Shown here piece after piece: positions 10,866 to 20,555 of a stretch of 64,000 nt of DNA. Location of the stretch: assembly GCF_020164955.1 (NCBI RefSeq), contig NZ_JAIUHG010000014.1, positions 105,293 to 169,292 on the forward strand. The letters are read 5' to 3'. Below the pieces are notes generated by a model. It had not been told where the DNA came from, made no database searches, and saw only the letters and a list, made by a program, of their open reading frames with translations. Source of the stretch: Mesorhizobium sp. CA8 (GTDB lineage: Bacteria; Pseudomonadota; Alphaproteobacteria; Rhizobiales; Rhizobiaceae). The translations under genes were made by a program, and so were the position numbers. The first letter of the stretch is position 1. Each line of letters starts with the position of its first letter.

Positions 10866-11822
10866 GTGAATTCGCGACAGGAAACCGGCAGCACCAGGTT
10901 GGACGACGCCGCGCGCGCCGGCTGGCTCTATTATGTTGCCGGCAACACGCAGGACCAGATCGCCGCCAAGCTCGGCATCTCCAGGCAAACGGCGCAGCGG
11001 CTGGTATCGCTCGCCATGTCGGAGGGCCTGATCAAGGTGCGGGTCGACCATCCGATCGCCAACTGCCTGGACCTTGCCGCGCGGTTGAAGTCGCGCTTCG
11101 CGCTCGACCTTGTCGAGGTGGTGCCGAGCGACCCGACCTCGAGCTCGACGACGATCGGCATCGCCGAGGCGGCCGCGGCCGAGATCGAACGCCGGCTGCG
11201 CTCTGAGGCTCCCATTGTCATGGCGATCGGCACCGGGCGCACGCTGAAGGCGGCGATCGAGCAGCTGCCGCCGATGGACTGCCCGCAGCACAAGGTCGTG
11301 TCCTTGACCGGCAACATCTCGCCCGACGGCTCGGCCGCCTTCTACAACGTCATCTTCACCATGGCCGACCGCGTCAAGGCACGGTCCTTCCCGATGCCGC
11401 TGCCGGTCATCGCCTCCTCGCCGGAAGAGCGCGAGATGCTGCTCAACCAACCGATGATCCAGCCGACCCTGGCGCTGGCGGCGGAAGCCGACGTCACCTT
11501 CGTCGGCATCGGCGATCTCGGGCCCAAGGCCCCGCTCTACGAGGACGGCTTCATTTCCGAAAGCGAGCTGAAGGCGCTGCAGAAGGCCGGCGGCATAGCC
11601 GAGATCGTCGGCTGGGTCTTCGACCGCGAAGGCCGCATGATCGAGGGCATCACCAACGACCGCGTGTCCTCCGCCGCGCTGCCGTCGCGGGAGAAGTCCC
11701 TGGTCATCGCCTTGGCCATGGGCGAGCGCAAGCTGCCTGGCATCCTCGCCGCCGTCAACCGCCGGCTGGTCAATGGCCTCATCACCGATGAACGGACGGC
11801 CGAAGCCCTGCTTGCCGGCTGA
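10866..11822 (+). CDS. SorC/DeoR-type sugar-binding transcriptional regulator
   Basis: This 318-residue regulator has an N-terminal helix-turn-helix (NTQDQIAAKLGISRQTAQRL, near residues 27-46) and a C-terminal sugar-phosphate-binding domain of the SorC type, including AIGTGRTLKAAIE and FVGIGDLGPKAPLY. The GTG at 10866 is preferred because GGGGAGG lies 7-8 bp upstream; the ATG at 10824 is in frame but has no ribosome site. It is probably the regulator of the polyol operon that begins at 13.2 kb, as SorC-type regulators accompany similar smo/mtl operons in rhizobia. Confidence 0.88.
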   Translation: MNSRQETGSTRLDDAARAGWLYYVAGNTQDQIAAKLGISRQTAQRLVSLAMSEGLIKVRVDHPIANCLDLAARLKSRFALDLVEVVPSDPTSSSTTIGIAEAAAAEIERRLRSEAPIVMAIGTGRTLKAAIEQLPPMDCPQHKVVSLTGNISPDGSAAFYNVIFTMADRVKARSFPMPLPVIASSPEEREMLLNQPMIQPTLALAAEADVTFVGIGDLGPKAPLYEDGFISESELKALQKAGGIAEIVGWVFDREGRMIEGITNDRVSSAALPSREKSLVIALAMGERKLPGILAAVNRRLVNGLITDERTAEALLAG

Positions 11823-11845
11823 CTGCCCATAAAAAGAGCCGCCTA

Positions 11846-12034
11846 CTATTGCGAACGGCCTCGCGGGTCGTTGCCGTCGAGAAACCCCATGTCCCGCTGC
11901 AGATGCTCGGAAAATTCCCGGACATCGAGATAGCCGCGCCTGCGGCCGGCAAACCTTGCAAATCCCCGCACCAGCGCGAAAAACAAGCTCCGTGCCGGGG
12001 TTGAAGAAACGAGTTTTTCCTGAACCGTGACCAT
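11846..12034 (-). CDS. Small DUF1127-like protein
   Basis: The 62-residue basic product has an N-terminal half rich in Arg and aromatic residues (RSLFFALVRGFARFAGRRRGYLDV). Its C-terminal stretch, REFSEHLQRDMGFLDGN, resembles the short helical DUF1127/YjiS domain (RELxxLxDRxLxDIG). Alphaproteobacterial DUF1127 proteins have been linked to RNA binding and phosphate or stress responses; no role can be assigned here. The start is the ATG at 12034; the longer reading into the LysR promoter is rejected. It is convergent with the SorC-type gene and divergent from the LysR gene. Confidence 0.55.
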   Translation of the reverse strand: MVTVQEKLVSSTPARSLFFALVRGFARFAGRRRGYLDVREFSEHLQRDMGFLDGNDPRGRSQ

Positions 12035-12144
12035 GATCGTCAGCCTTCGCAATGCTTGAACTGGATTGACCGTCGACCCCAAATATCGGTCTGGCCGGTT
12101 CGTGCTTCCAATCAAACCTCGATCGTGACCCATAAGGAGGCCTT

Positions 12145-13053
12145 ATGCCCGATCTGAACTCTCCGCAGCTTGCGCCGCTGCCGCCGCTGCAGGCGATCCG
12201 GGTGTTCGAAGCGGTGGCAAGGCACCTGTCCTTCACCAAGGCGGCGCAGGAGCTGGGCATGACCCAGGCGGCTGCGAGCTACCAGATCAAGCTGCTGGAG
12301 GAACGCATCGGCGCGCCGCTGTTTCTGCGCCGTCCACGGCAGATCGAGTTGACCGAGCCCGGCCAGCGCCTGGCGCCCGCCGTCAGCGAGGCTTTTTCCA
12401 TCCTGGGCCAGGCCTATGCCGCGGCGCGCGGCGGCGCCGACGGCCTGCTTTGCGTCACCACCGTGCTGACCTTCGCCTCGAACTGGCTGGCGCAGCATCT
12501 GGGCTCGTTCCAGCTTGCCCATCCCGCAATTGCCGTGCGGCTCGACACGTCCAGCCGCCTGACCGATTTCGCGCGCGAGGATGTCGATCTCGCCATCCGC
12601 TCCGGCGGCGGCAAATGGCCGGGCCTCGAGGCTCACAAGCTGCTCGACGCCGATTTCACGCCGATGCTGAGCCCCAAGCTCGCGGCGAGCATAGGCGGCG
12701 TCAAGGAGCCGGCTGACCTGCTGCGCCTGCCGATCCTCGACCCCGGCGACATCTGGTGGTCGCAATGGTTCGAGGCCGCCGGCGTGACCGGGCATGATCT
12801 CGCCAAGCGGCCGGGCTCCAGCATGGGCGCGCAGGCCTATGAGGCGAACGCGGCGATGGCCGGCCATGGCGTGGCCATCCTGACCAGAGCCCTGTTCAAG
12901 AACGAGCTCGCCGACGGCCGCCTGATCCAGCCCTTCGACCTCGTTGGAGATGACGGCCATGCCTATTGGCTGGTCTATCCGACGGCGCGCCGCAACGTGC
13001 CGAAGATCCGCGCCTTCCGCGACTGGATCCTGGCCGAGATCGCCTGCCCGTAA
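12145..13053 (+). CDS. LysR-family transcriptional regulator, GcvA-like
   Basis: This 302-residue LysR regulator has an N-terminal winged helix-turn-helix: RVFEAVARHLSFTKAAQELGMTQAAASYQIKLLE at residues 19-52 covers it and is typical of the GcvA-like subgroup. An effector-binding periplasmic-protein-like domain spans roughly residues 95-300. An AAGGAGG Shine-Dalgarno lies just before the ATG. Targets are unknown; the neighbouring polyol operon or the divergent DUF1127-like gene are candidates. Confidence 0.9.
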   Translation: MPDLNSPQLAPLPPLQAIRVFEAVARHLSFTKAAQELGMTQAAASYQIKLLEERIGAPLFLRRPRQIELTEPGQRLAPAVSEAFSILGQAYAAARGGADGLLCVTTVLTFASNWLAQHLGSFQLAHPAIAVRLDTSSRLTDFAREDVDLAIRSGGGKWPGLEAHKLLDADFTPMLSPKLAASIGGVKEPADLLRLPILDPGDIWWSQWFEAAGVTGHDLAKRPGSSMGAQAYEANAAMAGHGVAILTRALFKNELADGRLIQPFDLVGDDGHAYWLVYPTARRNVPKIRAFRDWILAEIACP

Positions 13054-13149
13054 GCCGACCGCCGTAGCATCCTTCGCGAAGGGGACCGGCTTGTCGCCGG
13101 ATCGGGTCACGTTGCGTCACTTCTGCTGCGCTGCAGCATAGATTCCCGC

Positions 13150-13201
13150 TTGACATAAATCACGGCAAGTGAGTAATTGCTCATAACCAAGGCAAATGCT
13201 C
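13150..13201 (+). promoter_or_regulatory. smo operon promoter with palindromic operator
   Basis: A TTGACA -35 box at 13150-13155 is followed, with an 18-bp spacer, by a weak TAATTG -10 at 13174-13179. The -10 lies within an imperfect 14-bp palindrome, TGAGTAATTGCTCA (13170-13183; 12 of 14 positions symmetric). A second related half-site, GCAAATGCTC, lies at 13192-13201. The same GCAATTGCTC-type motif occurs at 10771 before the SorC-type regulator gene. Confidence 0.5.
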
Positions 13202-13226
13202 ATCTTGGTTTATGGGAGGAATTTTG

Positions 13227-14537
13227 ATGAAACTTCGCACGCTCACCCTGGGCCTGTTGTCGGCCAGCGCCCTCGCTTTCGCCGCGCATGCCGAATCCAT
13301 CACCATCGCCACTGTCAACAATGGCGACATGGTCCGCATGCAGAAGCTGACGGACGACTTCACCAAGGCCAACCCGGACATCCAGCTCAACTGGGTTACC
13401 CTTGAAGAGAACGTGCTGCGCGAGCGCGTCACCACCGACATCGCCACCAAGGGCGGCCAGTACGACGTCATGACCATCGGCACCTATGAGGTTCCGATCT
13501 GGGCGAAGCAGAACTGGCTCCTGCCGCTCGACAAGCTCGGCGACGACTACGACGTCAAGGACATCATTCCGGCCATCGCCGGCGGCCTTTCCGTTGACGG
13601 CAAGCTCTATGCCGCGCCCTTCTACGGCGAGAGCTCCTTCGTCATGTACCGCAAGGACCTGATGGAGAAGGCTGGCTTGAAGATGCCCGACGCGCCGACC
13701 TGGGACTTCATCAAGCAGGCCGCCGACAAGATGACCGACCGCGCCAACGGCGTGAATGGCGTGTGCCTGCGCGGCAAGGCCGGCTGGGGCGAGAACATGG
13801 CCTTCCTCACCGCCATGTCGAACTCCTTCGGCGCCCGCTGGTTCGACGAGAACTGGAAGCCGCAGTTCGATCAGCCGGAATGGAAGAACACGCTGCAGTT
13901 CTATGTCGACCTGATGAAGGCCGACGGTCCGGAAGGCGCTTCCTCCAACGGCTTCAACGAGAACCTGGCCCTCTTCCAGCAGGGCAAGTGCGGCATGTGG
14001 ATCGACGCCACCGTCGCGGCGTCCTTCGTCTCCGATCCGAAGGCCTCGAAGGTTGCGGACAAGGTCGGCTATGCGCTAGCGCCCGACAACGGGCTCGGCA
14101 AGCGCGGCAACTGGCTGTGGGCATGGTCGCTCGCCATTCCCGCCGGCACCCAGAAGGCCGATGCCGCCGAGAAATTCGTCTCATGGGCGACCTCGAAGCA
14201 CTATCTCGAGCTCGTCGCCTCGAAGGAGGGCTGGGCCAATGTTCCTCCTGGAACGCGCTCCTCGCTCTACGCCAATCCTGAGTACCAGAAGGCGGCGCCC
14301 TTCGCGAAGATGACGCTGGACTCCATCAACGCCGCCGATCCGACGCATCCGACCGTCAAGCCGGTGCCCTATGTCGGCGTGCAGTTCGTCGCCATCCCTG
14401 AATTCCAGGGCCTCGGCACCACCGTCGGCCAGCTCTTCTCGGCAGCCCTTGCCGGCCAGTCGAGCGTCGACGACGCGCTGAAGCAGGCTCAGGACGCCGC
14501 CACCGCGGCGATGACCGAAGGCGGCTACATCAAGTAA
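13227..14537 (+). CDS. smoE: Sorbitol/mannitol ABC transporter substrate-binding protein
   Basis: This periplasmic family-1 solute-binding protein has 436 residues, with a signal peptide MKLRTLTLGLLSASALAFAA cleaved near AHA-ESI. The mature part starts with the SITIATVNNGDMVRMQKLTD lobe and includes YRKDLMEKAGLKMPDAPTWD and WLWAWSLAIPAGTQK, typical of the polyol (SmoE) branch. The GGGAGGA Shine-Dalgarno supports the ATG at 13227. It is the first gene of an operon with two permeases, an ATPase and two polyol dehydrogenases, which supports sorbitol/mannitol as ligands. Confidence 0.9.
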   Translation: MKLRTLTLGLLSASALAFAAHAESITIATVNNGDMVRMQKLTDDFTKANPDIQLNWVTLEENVLRERVTTDIATKGGQYDVMTIGTYEVPIWAKQNWLLPLDKLGDDYDVKDIIPAIAGGLSVDGKLYAAPFYGESSFVMYRKDLMEKAGLKMPDAPTWDFIKQAADKMTDRANGVNGVCLRGKAGWGENMAFLTAMSNSFGARWFDENWKPQFDQPEWKNTLQFYVDLMKADGPEGASSNGFNENLALFQQGKCGMWIDATVAASFVSDPKASKVADKVGYALAPDNGLGKRGNWLWAWSLAIPAGTQKADAAEKFVSWATSKHYLELVASKEGWANVPPGTRSSLYANPEYQKAAPFAKMTLDSINAADPTHPTVKPVPYVGVQFVAIPEFQGLGTTVGQLFSAALAGQSSVDDALKQAQDAATAAMTEGGYIK

Positions 14538-14584
14538 GGCTCCTCCCGGTGCCGAACGCCGGTAGCGCATCATGACCGGCAAGG

Positions 14585-14612
14585 GGCCGCCCGAAACCCA
14601 GTTCGGGCGGCC
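14585..14612 (+). promoter_or_regulatory. Hairpin between binding-protein and permease genes
   Basis: A perfect 11-bp stem (GGCCGCCCGAA at 14585-14595 with its complement at 14602-14612) closes a 6-base loop in the smoE-smoF interval. It has no T-run. Such hairpins usually stabilise the upstream binding-protein mRNA or cause partial termination, giving more binding protein than permease. The same arrangement is seen in two other ABC operons of this window. Confidence 0.6.
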
Positions 14613-14680
14613 ACCCTTCAAAATCGGGAAAATTCTGGCACGACTCTGAAAATCCGGCTGACCTTGGGAGGGTGACCGTC

Positions 14681-15553
14681 ATGGCTACTCAGCAAACCCG
14701 TTCGCTTGCCCGTTTCATGATCGCGCCATCGGTGATCCTGCTGTTCGTCTGGATGATCGTGCCGCTGCTGTTCACGCTGTGGTTCTCGTTCCAGCAATAC
14801 AATCCGCTGAACCCGATCCGTAACGGTTTTGTCGGCTTCTCCAACTACGCGCTGTTCTATTCCAACCCGGCCTTCCTCTCCTCGATCCTCAACACGCTGA
14901 TCATCGTCGTCAGCGTGCTGGTCATCACGGTCGTCGGGGGCATCCTTTTGGCGTTGTTGCTCGACCAGCCGATCTGGGGCCAGGGCATCGTGCGCATCCT
15001 GGTCATCTCGCCGTTCTTCGTCATGCCGCCGGTCGCGGCGCTTGTCTGGAAGAACATGATCATGCATCCGCAATACGGCGTCTTTGCCGATATAGCGCGC
15101 TTTTTCGGCGCCGAGCCGATCGACTGGTTCGGCCAGCATCCGCTGACCGCTATCATCCTCATCGTCGCCTGGCAGTGGCTGCCCTTCGCCACGCTGATCC
15201 TGCTGACGTCGCTGCAATCGCTCGACGGCGAGCAGAAGGAAGCGGCCGAGATGGACGGCGCCGGCTTCCTCAGCCGGTTCATCTATCTGACGCTGCCGCA
15301 TATGTCGCGCGCCATCACCGTCGTCATTCTGATCCAGACGATCTTCCTACTGTCGGTCTATGCCGAGATCCTGGTCACCACCAATGGCGGCCCGGGCTAC
15401 GCCTCCACCAACCTGCCCTTCCTCGTCTACCAGAAGGCGCTCCTGGAATTCAAAATCGGCCAGGCATCCGCCGGCGGCGTGATCGCCGTCATTCTCGCCA
15501 ACATCGTTGCCTTCTTCGCCATGCGCGCCGTCGGCAAGAACCTGGACAAATAA
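14681..15553 (+). CDS. smoF: Sorbitol/mannitol ABC transporter permease SmoF
   Basis: This inner-membrane permease of 290 residues has six predicted segments and the EAA loop (EAAEMDGAGFLSRFIYLTLP, near residues 190-209) that docks on the ATPase. I chose the ATG at 14681 because the GGGAGGG Shine-Dalgarno at 14665-14671 is correctly spaced for it and abuts the in-frame GTG at 14672. It pairs with the next permease gene, 11 bp downstream. Confidence 0.9.
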   Translation: MATQQTRSLARFMIAPSVILLFVWMIVPLLFTLWFSFQQYNPLNPIRNGFVGFSNYALFYSNPAFLSSILNTLIIVVSVLVITVVGGILLALLLDQPIWGQGIVRILVISPFFVMPPVAALVWKNMIMHPQYGVFADIARFFGAEPIDWFGQHPLTAIILIVAWQWLPFATLILLTSLQSLDGEQKEAAEMDGAGFLSRFIYLTLPHMSRAITVVILIQTIFLLSVYAEILVTTNGGPGYASTNLPFLVYQKALLEFKIGQASAGGVIAVILANIVAFFAMRAVGKNLDK

Positions 15554-15564
15554 GGGAGGATAAG

Positions 15565-16389
15565 ATGGCACGCGCAGTCACCACCCAGCACAAGACCATC
15601 GCCACGGCCGCGGCCTGGATCGTCGCCCTGCTGATCTTCTTTCCGATCCTCTACACGATCATCACCTCGTTCAAGTCCGAGCAGGAGGCGATACAGGGCT
15701 TTGCACTGATCCCGTCCGGCACCATGGAGAGCTATGCCGAGGTGCAGGCGCAGAGCGGCTATTTCAAGTTCTTCCTGAACTCGGTGATCCTGTCGGTCGG
15801 CTCGACGCTGCTTGCGATCCTGATCGCGGTTCCGGCAGCCTGGTCGATGGCGTTCTCACCGACCAAGCGCACCAAGGACATCCTGATGTGGATGCTGTCC
15901 ACCAAGATGATGCCGGCCGTCGCGGTGCTGTTCCCGATCTACCTGATCTTCCGCGACACCGGCCTGCTCGACAGCCGCATCGGCCTTACCGTCATGCTGA
16001 TGCTGATCAACCTGCCGATCGTGGTCTGGATGCTCTACACCTATTTCCGCGAAATCCCGGGCGAGATCCTGGAAGCGGCGCGCATGGACGGCGCCTCGCT
16101 GTGGAACGAGATCATCTATGTGCTGACGCCGATGGCGGTTCCCGGCATCGCCTCGACCATGCTCTTGAACATCATCCTGGCCTGGAACGAGGCGTTCTGG
16201 ACCATCCGGCTCACCACCACCAATGCTGCGCCGCTGACGGCCTTCATCAGCTCCTTCTCCAGTCCGCAAGGCCTGTTCTGGGCAAAGCTGTCGGCGGCCT
16301 CGACGCTGGCGATCGCGCCGATCCTGATCATGGGCTGGTTCAGCCAGAAGCAGCTGGTGCGCGGCCTCACCTTTGGCGCTGTGAAGTAG
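15565..16389 (+). CDS. smoG: Sorbitol/mannitol ABC transporter permease SmoG
   Basis: This second inner-membrane permease has 274 residues, with six hydrophobic segments. The EAA loop is [20 protein letters not shown] near residues 170-189. The ATG at 15565 follows a GGGAGGATAAG ribosome site; the longer in-frame reading from 15175 overlaps smoF and is rejected. SmoF and SmoG form the heterodimeric channel used by the SmoE binding protein. Confidence 0.9.
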   Translation: MARAVTTQHKTIATAAAWIVALLIFFPILYTIITSFKSEQEAIQGFALIPSGTMESYAEVQAQSGYFKFFLNSVILSVGSTLLAILIAVPAAWSMAFSPTKRTKDILMWMLSTKMMPAVAVLFPIYLIFRDTGLLDSRIGLTVMLMLINLPIVVWMLYTYFREIPGEILEAARMDGASLWNEIIYVLTPMAVPGIASTMLLNIILAWNEAFWTIRLTTTNAAPLTAFISSFSSPQGLFWAKLSAASTLAIAPILIMGWFSQKQLVRGLTFGAVK

Positions 16390-16435
16390 CAACGCCCAAG
16401 CGGCGGACGACGAAGACCATCCCCGGGAGGAAACC

Positions 16436-17436
<1,001 letters not shown>

Positions 17437-17440
<4 letters not shown>

Positions 17441-18207
17441 GGTTGAAAGGCAAATCGGCGCTGATCACCGGATCGGCGCGCGGCATCGGCAAGGCCTTCG
17501 CCGAGGCCTATGCGCGCGAAGGCGCGACGGTGGCGATTGCCGACATCGACGTGGAAGCGGCGGAAGCGACGGCGAAAGCGATCGGTTCTGCGGCTTACGC
17601 AGTCCGGCTCGACGTCACGGACCAGTCTTCGATCGAGGCAGCGGTGAAAGCGGTCGAGGCGAAGACCGGCGGGCTCGACGTGCTGATCAACAACGCGGCG
17701 GTCTTCGACCTCGCGCCGATCGTCGAGATAACGAGGGCGAGCTACGAAAAACTGTTCTCCGTCAATGTCGCCGGCACGCTGTTCATGCTGCAGGCGGCGG
17801 CCCGCTCGATGATCGCGCGTGGCAAGGGCGGCAGGATCATAAACATGGCAAGCCAGGCGGGCCGGCGCGGGGAGCCGCTAGTCGCGGTCTATTGCGCCAC
17901 CAAGGCCGCCGTCATCTCGCTGACGCAGTCGGCCGGGCTCGACCTCATCAAGCATCGGATCAACGTCAACGGCATCGCGCCGGGCGTTGTCGACAGCGAC
18001 ATGTGGGACCAGGTCGATGCGCTCTTTGCCAAATATGAGAACCGGCCCAAGGGCGAGAAGAAGCGGCTGGTCGGCGAAGGCGTTCCCTACGGCCGCATGG
18101 GCAAGCCTGAGGATCTCGCCGGCATGGCCGTTTTCCTCGCTAGCGACGAGGCCGAATACATTGTCGCCCAGACCTACAATGTCGATGGCGGTCAATGGAT
18201 GAGCTGA
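17437..18207 (+). CDS. smoS: Sorbitol (L-iditol) dehydrogenase, SDR family
   Basis: This cytosolic short-chain dehydrogenase oxidises D-sorbitol (and possibly galactitol or L-iditol) with NAD+. The 256-residue product has the cofactor motif TGSARGIG at residues 10-17, DVLINNAA, the catalytic Ser in MASQAG and YxxxK as YCATKAA, and ends with the GGQWMS tail typical of SmoS. The GTG at 17437 overlaps the smoK stop, and the residues [12 protein letters not shown] fit SmoS proteins. Position in the operon supports the assignment. Confidence 0.88.
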
Positions 18208-18224
18208 CGGGATGAGTTGAGGGG

Positions 18225-18335
18225 GGAAGGCGCTTCTCTCTTTCCTCCGGAGAGGGCGCCGCGGGGCAGGTGAGGGGCAGCATACTGGAACACAGGATGT
18301 TGCCCCTCATCCTCGCTCCTCCCGAAGGAGGCGTA
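18225..18335. repeat. Palindromic intergenic repeat between smoS and mtlK
   Basis: The interval holds short inverted repeats, the clearest being TGAGGGGCA at 18271-18279 with its complement at 18301-18309. The stem continues through a G-T pair and three further bases around a 14-17 base loop. Content and shape resemble rhizobial intergenic mosaic elements, including a TCCTCCGGAGAGGG arm. It may act as an mRNA-stabilising or processing site inside the operon. Confidence 0.5.
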
Positions 18336-18372
18336 ATCAGTCGGGCTGCAGATCGGCCAAAGGGTAAATGAG

Positions 18373-19851
18373 ATGACCGTGAAACTCTCTTCCTCGAACC
18401 TCGCCAGGCTGCCGGCCAAGGTCGCCGGCCCCAAATATGACCGCTCCGCCTTGAAGGCCGGCATCGTCCATTTCGGCGTCGGCAATTTCCACCGCTCGCA
18501 CCAGGCGGTCTATCTCGACGATCTGTTCGGCACCGGCGAGGCCCATGACTGGGCGCTGATCGGCGCCGGCGTGTTCGAAGGCGAGAAGATCGGCCGCTCC
18601 AAGCTCGAAGAGCAGGATTGGCTGACCACGGTGGTCGAGCAGGATCAGGGCCATATGAGCGCCCGCGTCACCGGCGCGATGATCGATTTCCTGACGCCCG
18701 GCGACGCGGCCGCGATCATCGAGCGGCTCGCCGATCCGGCGATCAAGATCGTCTCGCTGACCATCACCGAAGGCGGCTATTTCATCGACCCGGCTTCGGG
18801 CAAGTTCAACCCCGCCCATCCCGACATCGTCGCCGATGCGCAGCCGGGTGCTGTGCCCAAGACCGTTTTCGGCATCATCCTGGCCGGCCTGCTGCGCCGG
18901 CGCGCCGACCGCATCGTGCCGTTCACCGTCATGTCCTGCGACAACATCCCTCACAACGGCCACGTCACCTCCGACGGCGTCATCGGCCTTGCCCGGTTGA
19001 TCAACGAGGATCTCGCCAAATGGGTCGGCGATCATGTCGCCTTCCCGAATGGCATGGTCGATCGCATCACCCCGGCCACCACCGACCGCGAGCGCAAGAT
19101 ACTCGCCGACGATTTCGGGCTTGAGGACAACTGGCCGGTGTTCTGTGAGCCGTTCAAGCAATGGGTGCTGGAGGACCATTTCACCGCCGGCCGCCCGGCG
19201 TTGGAAAAGGTCGGCGTGCAATTCGTCAAGGACGTCTCGCCTTACGAGCTGATGAAGATACGTATCCTCAATGGCGGCCACGCCACCATCGCTTACCCGG
19301 CCGGCCTGATGGACATCCATTTCGTCCATGAAGCAATGCAGGAGCCGTTGGTGCGCGCCTTCCTGTCGAAGCTCGAGCATGACGAGATCATCCCCACCGT
19401 GCCGCCGGTGCCGGATACGGATCTGGAGGACTACTACCAGCTCATCGAGCGGCGCTTCTCCAATCCCAAGATCGGCGACACCATCCGCCGGCTTTGCCTC
19501 GACGGCTCCAACCGTCAGCCGAAATTCATCATCCCGACGATCGCCGACCGGCTGAAGGCGGGCGAGGGCATCGCTGGTCTCGCGCTGGAATCCGCGCTGT
19601 GGTGCCGCTACTGCTTCGGCACCACCGACAGCGGCGCCGTCATCGAGCCGAACGACCCGAGCTGGGACCGCATGCAGGCGACCGCGAAGGCGGCGAAGGA
19701 CGATCCGCAGGCCTGGCTGGCGATGGAAGACATCTACGGCGATGTCGGCCGCTCGCCCGTCTTCGCCGGGGCCTTCGCCCATGCCTTGAAGGTGCTGTGG
19801 GCACACGGCGCGCGCGAAACCCTGACGCGTTATCCCGCCGGCAAGCTCTGA
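18373..19851 (+). CDS. mtlK: Mannitol dehydrogenase family protein (mannitol 2-dehydrogenase)
   Basis: This NAD-dependent polyol dehydrogenase converts D-mannitol to D-fructose. The 492-residue product has the N-terminal HFGVGNFHRSHQAVYLDDL signature near residue 33. The catalytic K-x5-N-x2-H block of the long-chain mannitol dehydrogenase family appears as KIRILNGGHATIAYPAGLM near residue 296. It is the sixth gene of the polyol operon and complements the sorbitol dehydrogenase, so both major hexitols would feed into fructose. Confidence 0.94.
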   Translation: MTVKLSSSNLARLPAKVAGPKYDRSALKAGIVHFGVGNFHRSHQAVYLDDLFGTGEAHDWALIGAGVFEGEKIGRSKLEEQDWLTTVVEQDQGHMSARVTGAMIDFLTPGDAAAIIERLADPAIKIVSLTITEGGYFIDPASGKFNPAHPDIVADAQPGAVPKTVFGIILAGLLRRRADRIVPFTVMSCDNIPHNGHVTSDGVIGLARLINEDLAKWVGDHVAFPNGMVDRITPATTDRERKILADDFGLEDNWPVFCEPFKQWVLEDHFTAGRPALEKVGVQFVKDVSPYELMKIRILNGGHATIAYPAGLMDIHFVHEAMQEPLVRAFLSKLEHDEIIPTVPPVPDTDLEDYYQLIERRFSNPKIGDTIRRLCLDGSNRQPKFIIPTIADRLKAGEGIAGLALESALWCRYCFGTTDSGAVIEPNDPSWDRMQATAKAAKDDPQAWLAMEDIYGDVGRSPVFAGAFAHALKVLWAHGARETLTRYPAGKL

Positions 19852-19871
19852 AAGCACCGGAAACCACCAGC

Positions 19872-20555
19872 ATGATGCCCGAGCTGGTCATCTTCGACTG
19901 TGACGGCGTGCTGGTCGATAGCGAGGCGCTTTCGGTCTCGGCGCTGCTCGGCATGATTGAGCTCGCCGGCGGCACGATCAGCGAGGACGCCGCCTACGAG
20001 CATTTCCTCGGCAAGAGCATGAAAAGCGTGCGCGAGATCCTCGGCCGCGATTTCGGGCTCGACATCAGCGACCGGCATTTGACCGCTATGCGCGTCGACT
20101 TGATGCGCAAATTCCGCGAGGAATTGAAGCCTATCCCCGGCATCAAGGAGGTGCTGCCGGAGCTCGGCCGGCCGTGCTGCGTCGCCTCGTCCGGCACGCT
20201 GGAGCGCATCCGCTATGCGCTCGACGTCACCGGCCTGCTCCCCTTGCTGGAGCCGCATCTGTTCAGCGCCACCATGGTCAAGCGCGGAAAGCCGGCGCCC
20301 GACCTTTTCCTCCACGCCGCCGCCAGCATGCGGGCGCATCCGCGCGAGTGCCTGGTGATCGAGGACAGCCCCGCCGGGGTCGCCGCCGCCCGGGCGGCGG
20401 GGATGCGCGTCTTCGCCTTCAACGGCGGCTCCCATGCGTCCAACCCCGCCCTCAAGGCGCGGCTTGCGTCGACGGAACCGGACTTTATATTCGCTGACAT
20501 GCTGCAATTGCCCGATCTGATTGCAGGCTTGGGAGCGAGAGAAAAAGCATCTTGA
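19872..20555 (+). CDS. HAD-family sugar-phosphate phosphatase
   Basis: This 227-residue haloacid dehalogenase enzyme is of the beta-phosphoglucomutase/phosphatase type. Motif I is FDCDGVLVDSEA at residues 8-19, motif II CVASSGT near residue 100, motif III lysine in KRGKPAPDLFL, and motif IV VIEDSPAGV. It resembles YieH/YfbT-type phosphatases, and detoxification of a sugar or polyol phosphate is plausible in this operon. Two adjacent ATGs (19872 and 19875) are possible starts. It overlaps the following kinase by 4 bp. Confidence 0.88.
   Translation: MMPELVIFDCDGVLVDSEALSVSALLGMIELAGGTISEDAAYEHFLGKSMKSVREILGRDFGLDISDRHLTAMRVDLMRKFREELKPIPGIKEVLPELGRPCCVASSGTLERIRYALDVTGLLPLLEPHLFSATMVKRGKPAPDLFLHAAASMRAHPRECLVIEDSPAGVAAARAAGMRVFAFNGGSHASNPALKARLASTEPDFIFADMLQLPDLIAGLGAREKAS

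Noticed and set aside
10836..12260. 474-codon minus-strand frame opposite the SorC-type gene
   Set aside because: Shadow frame with His/Arg/Gly/Asp-rich low-complexity composition and no ribosome site; the true minus-strand gene in this span is the small one at 11846-12034.
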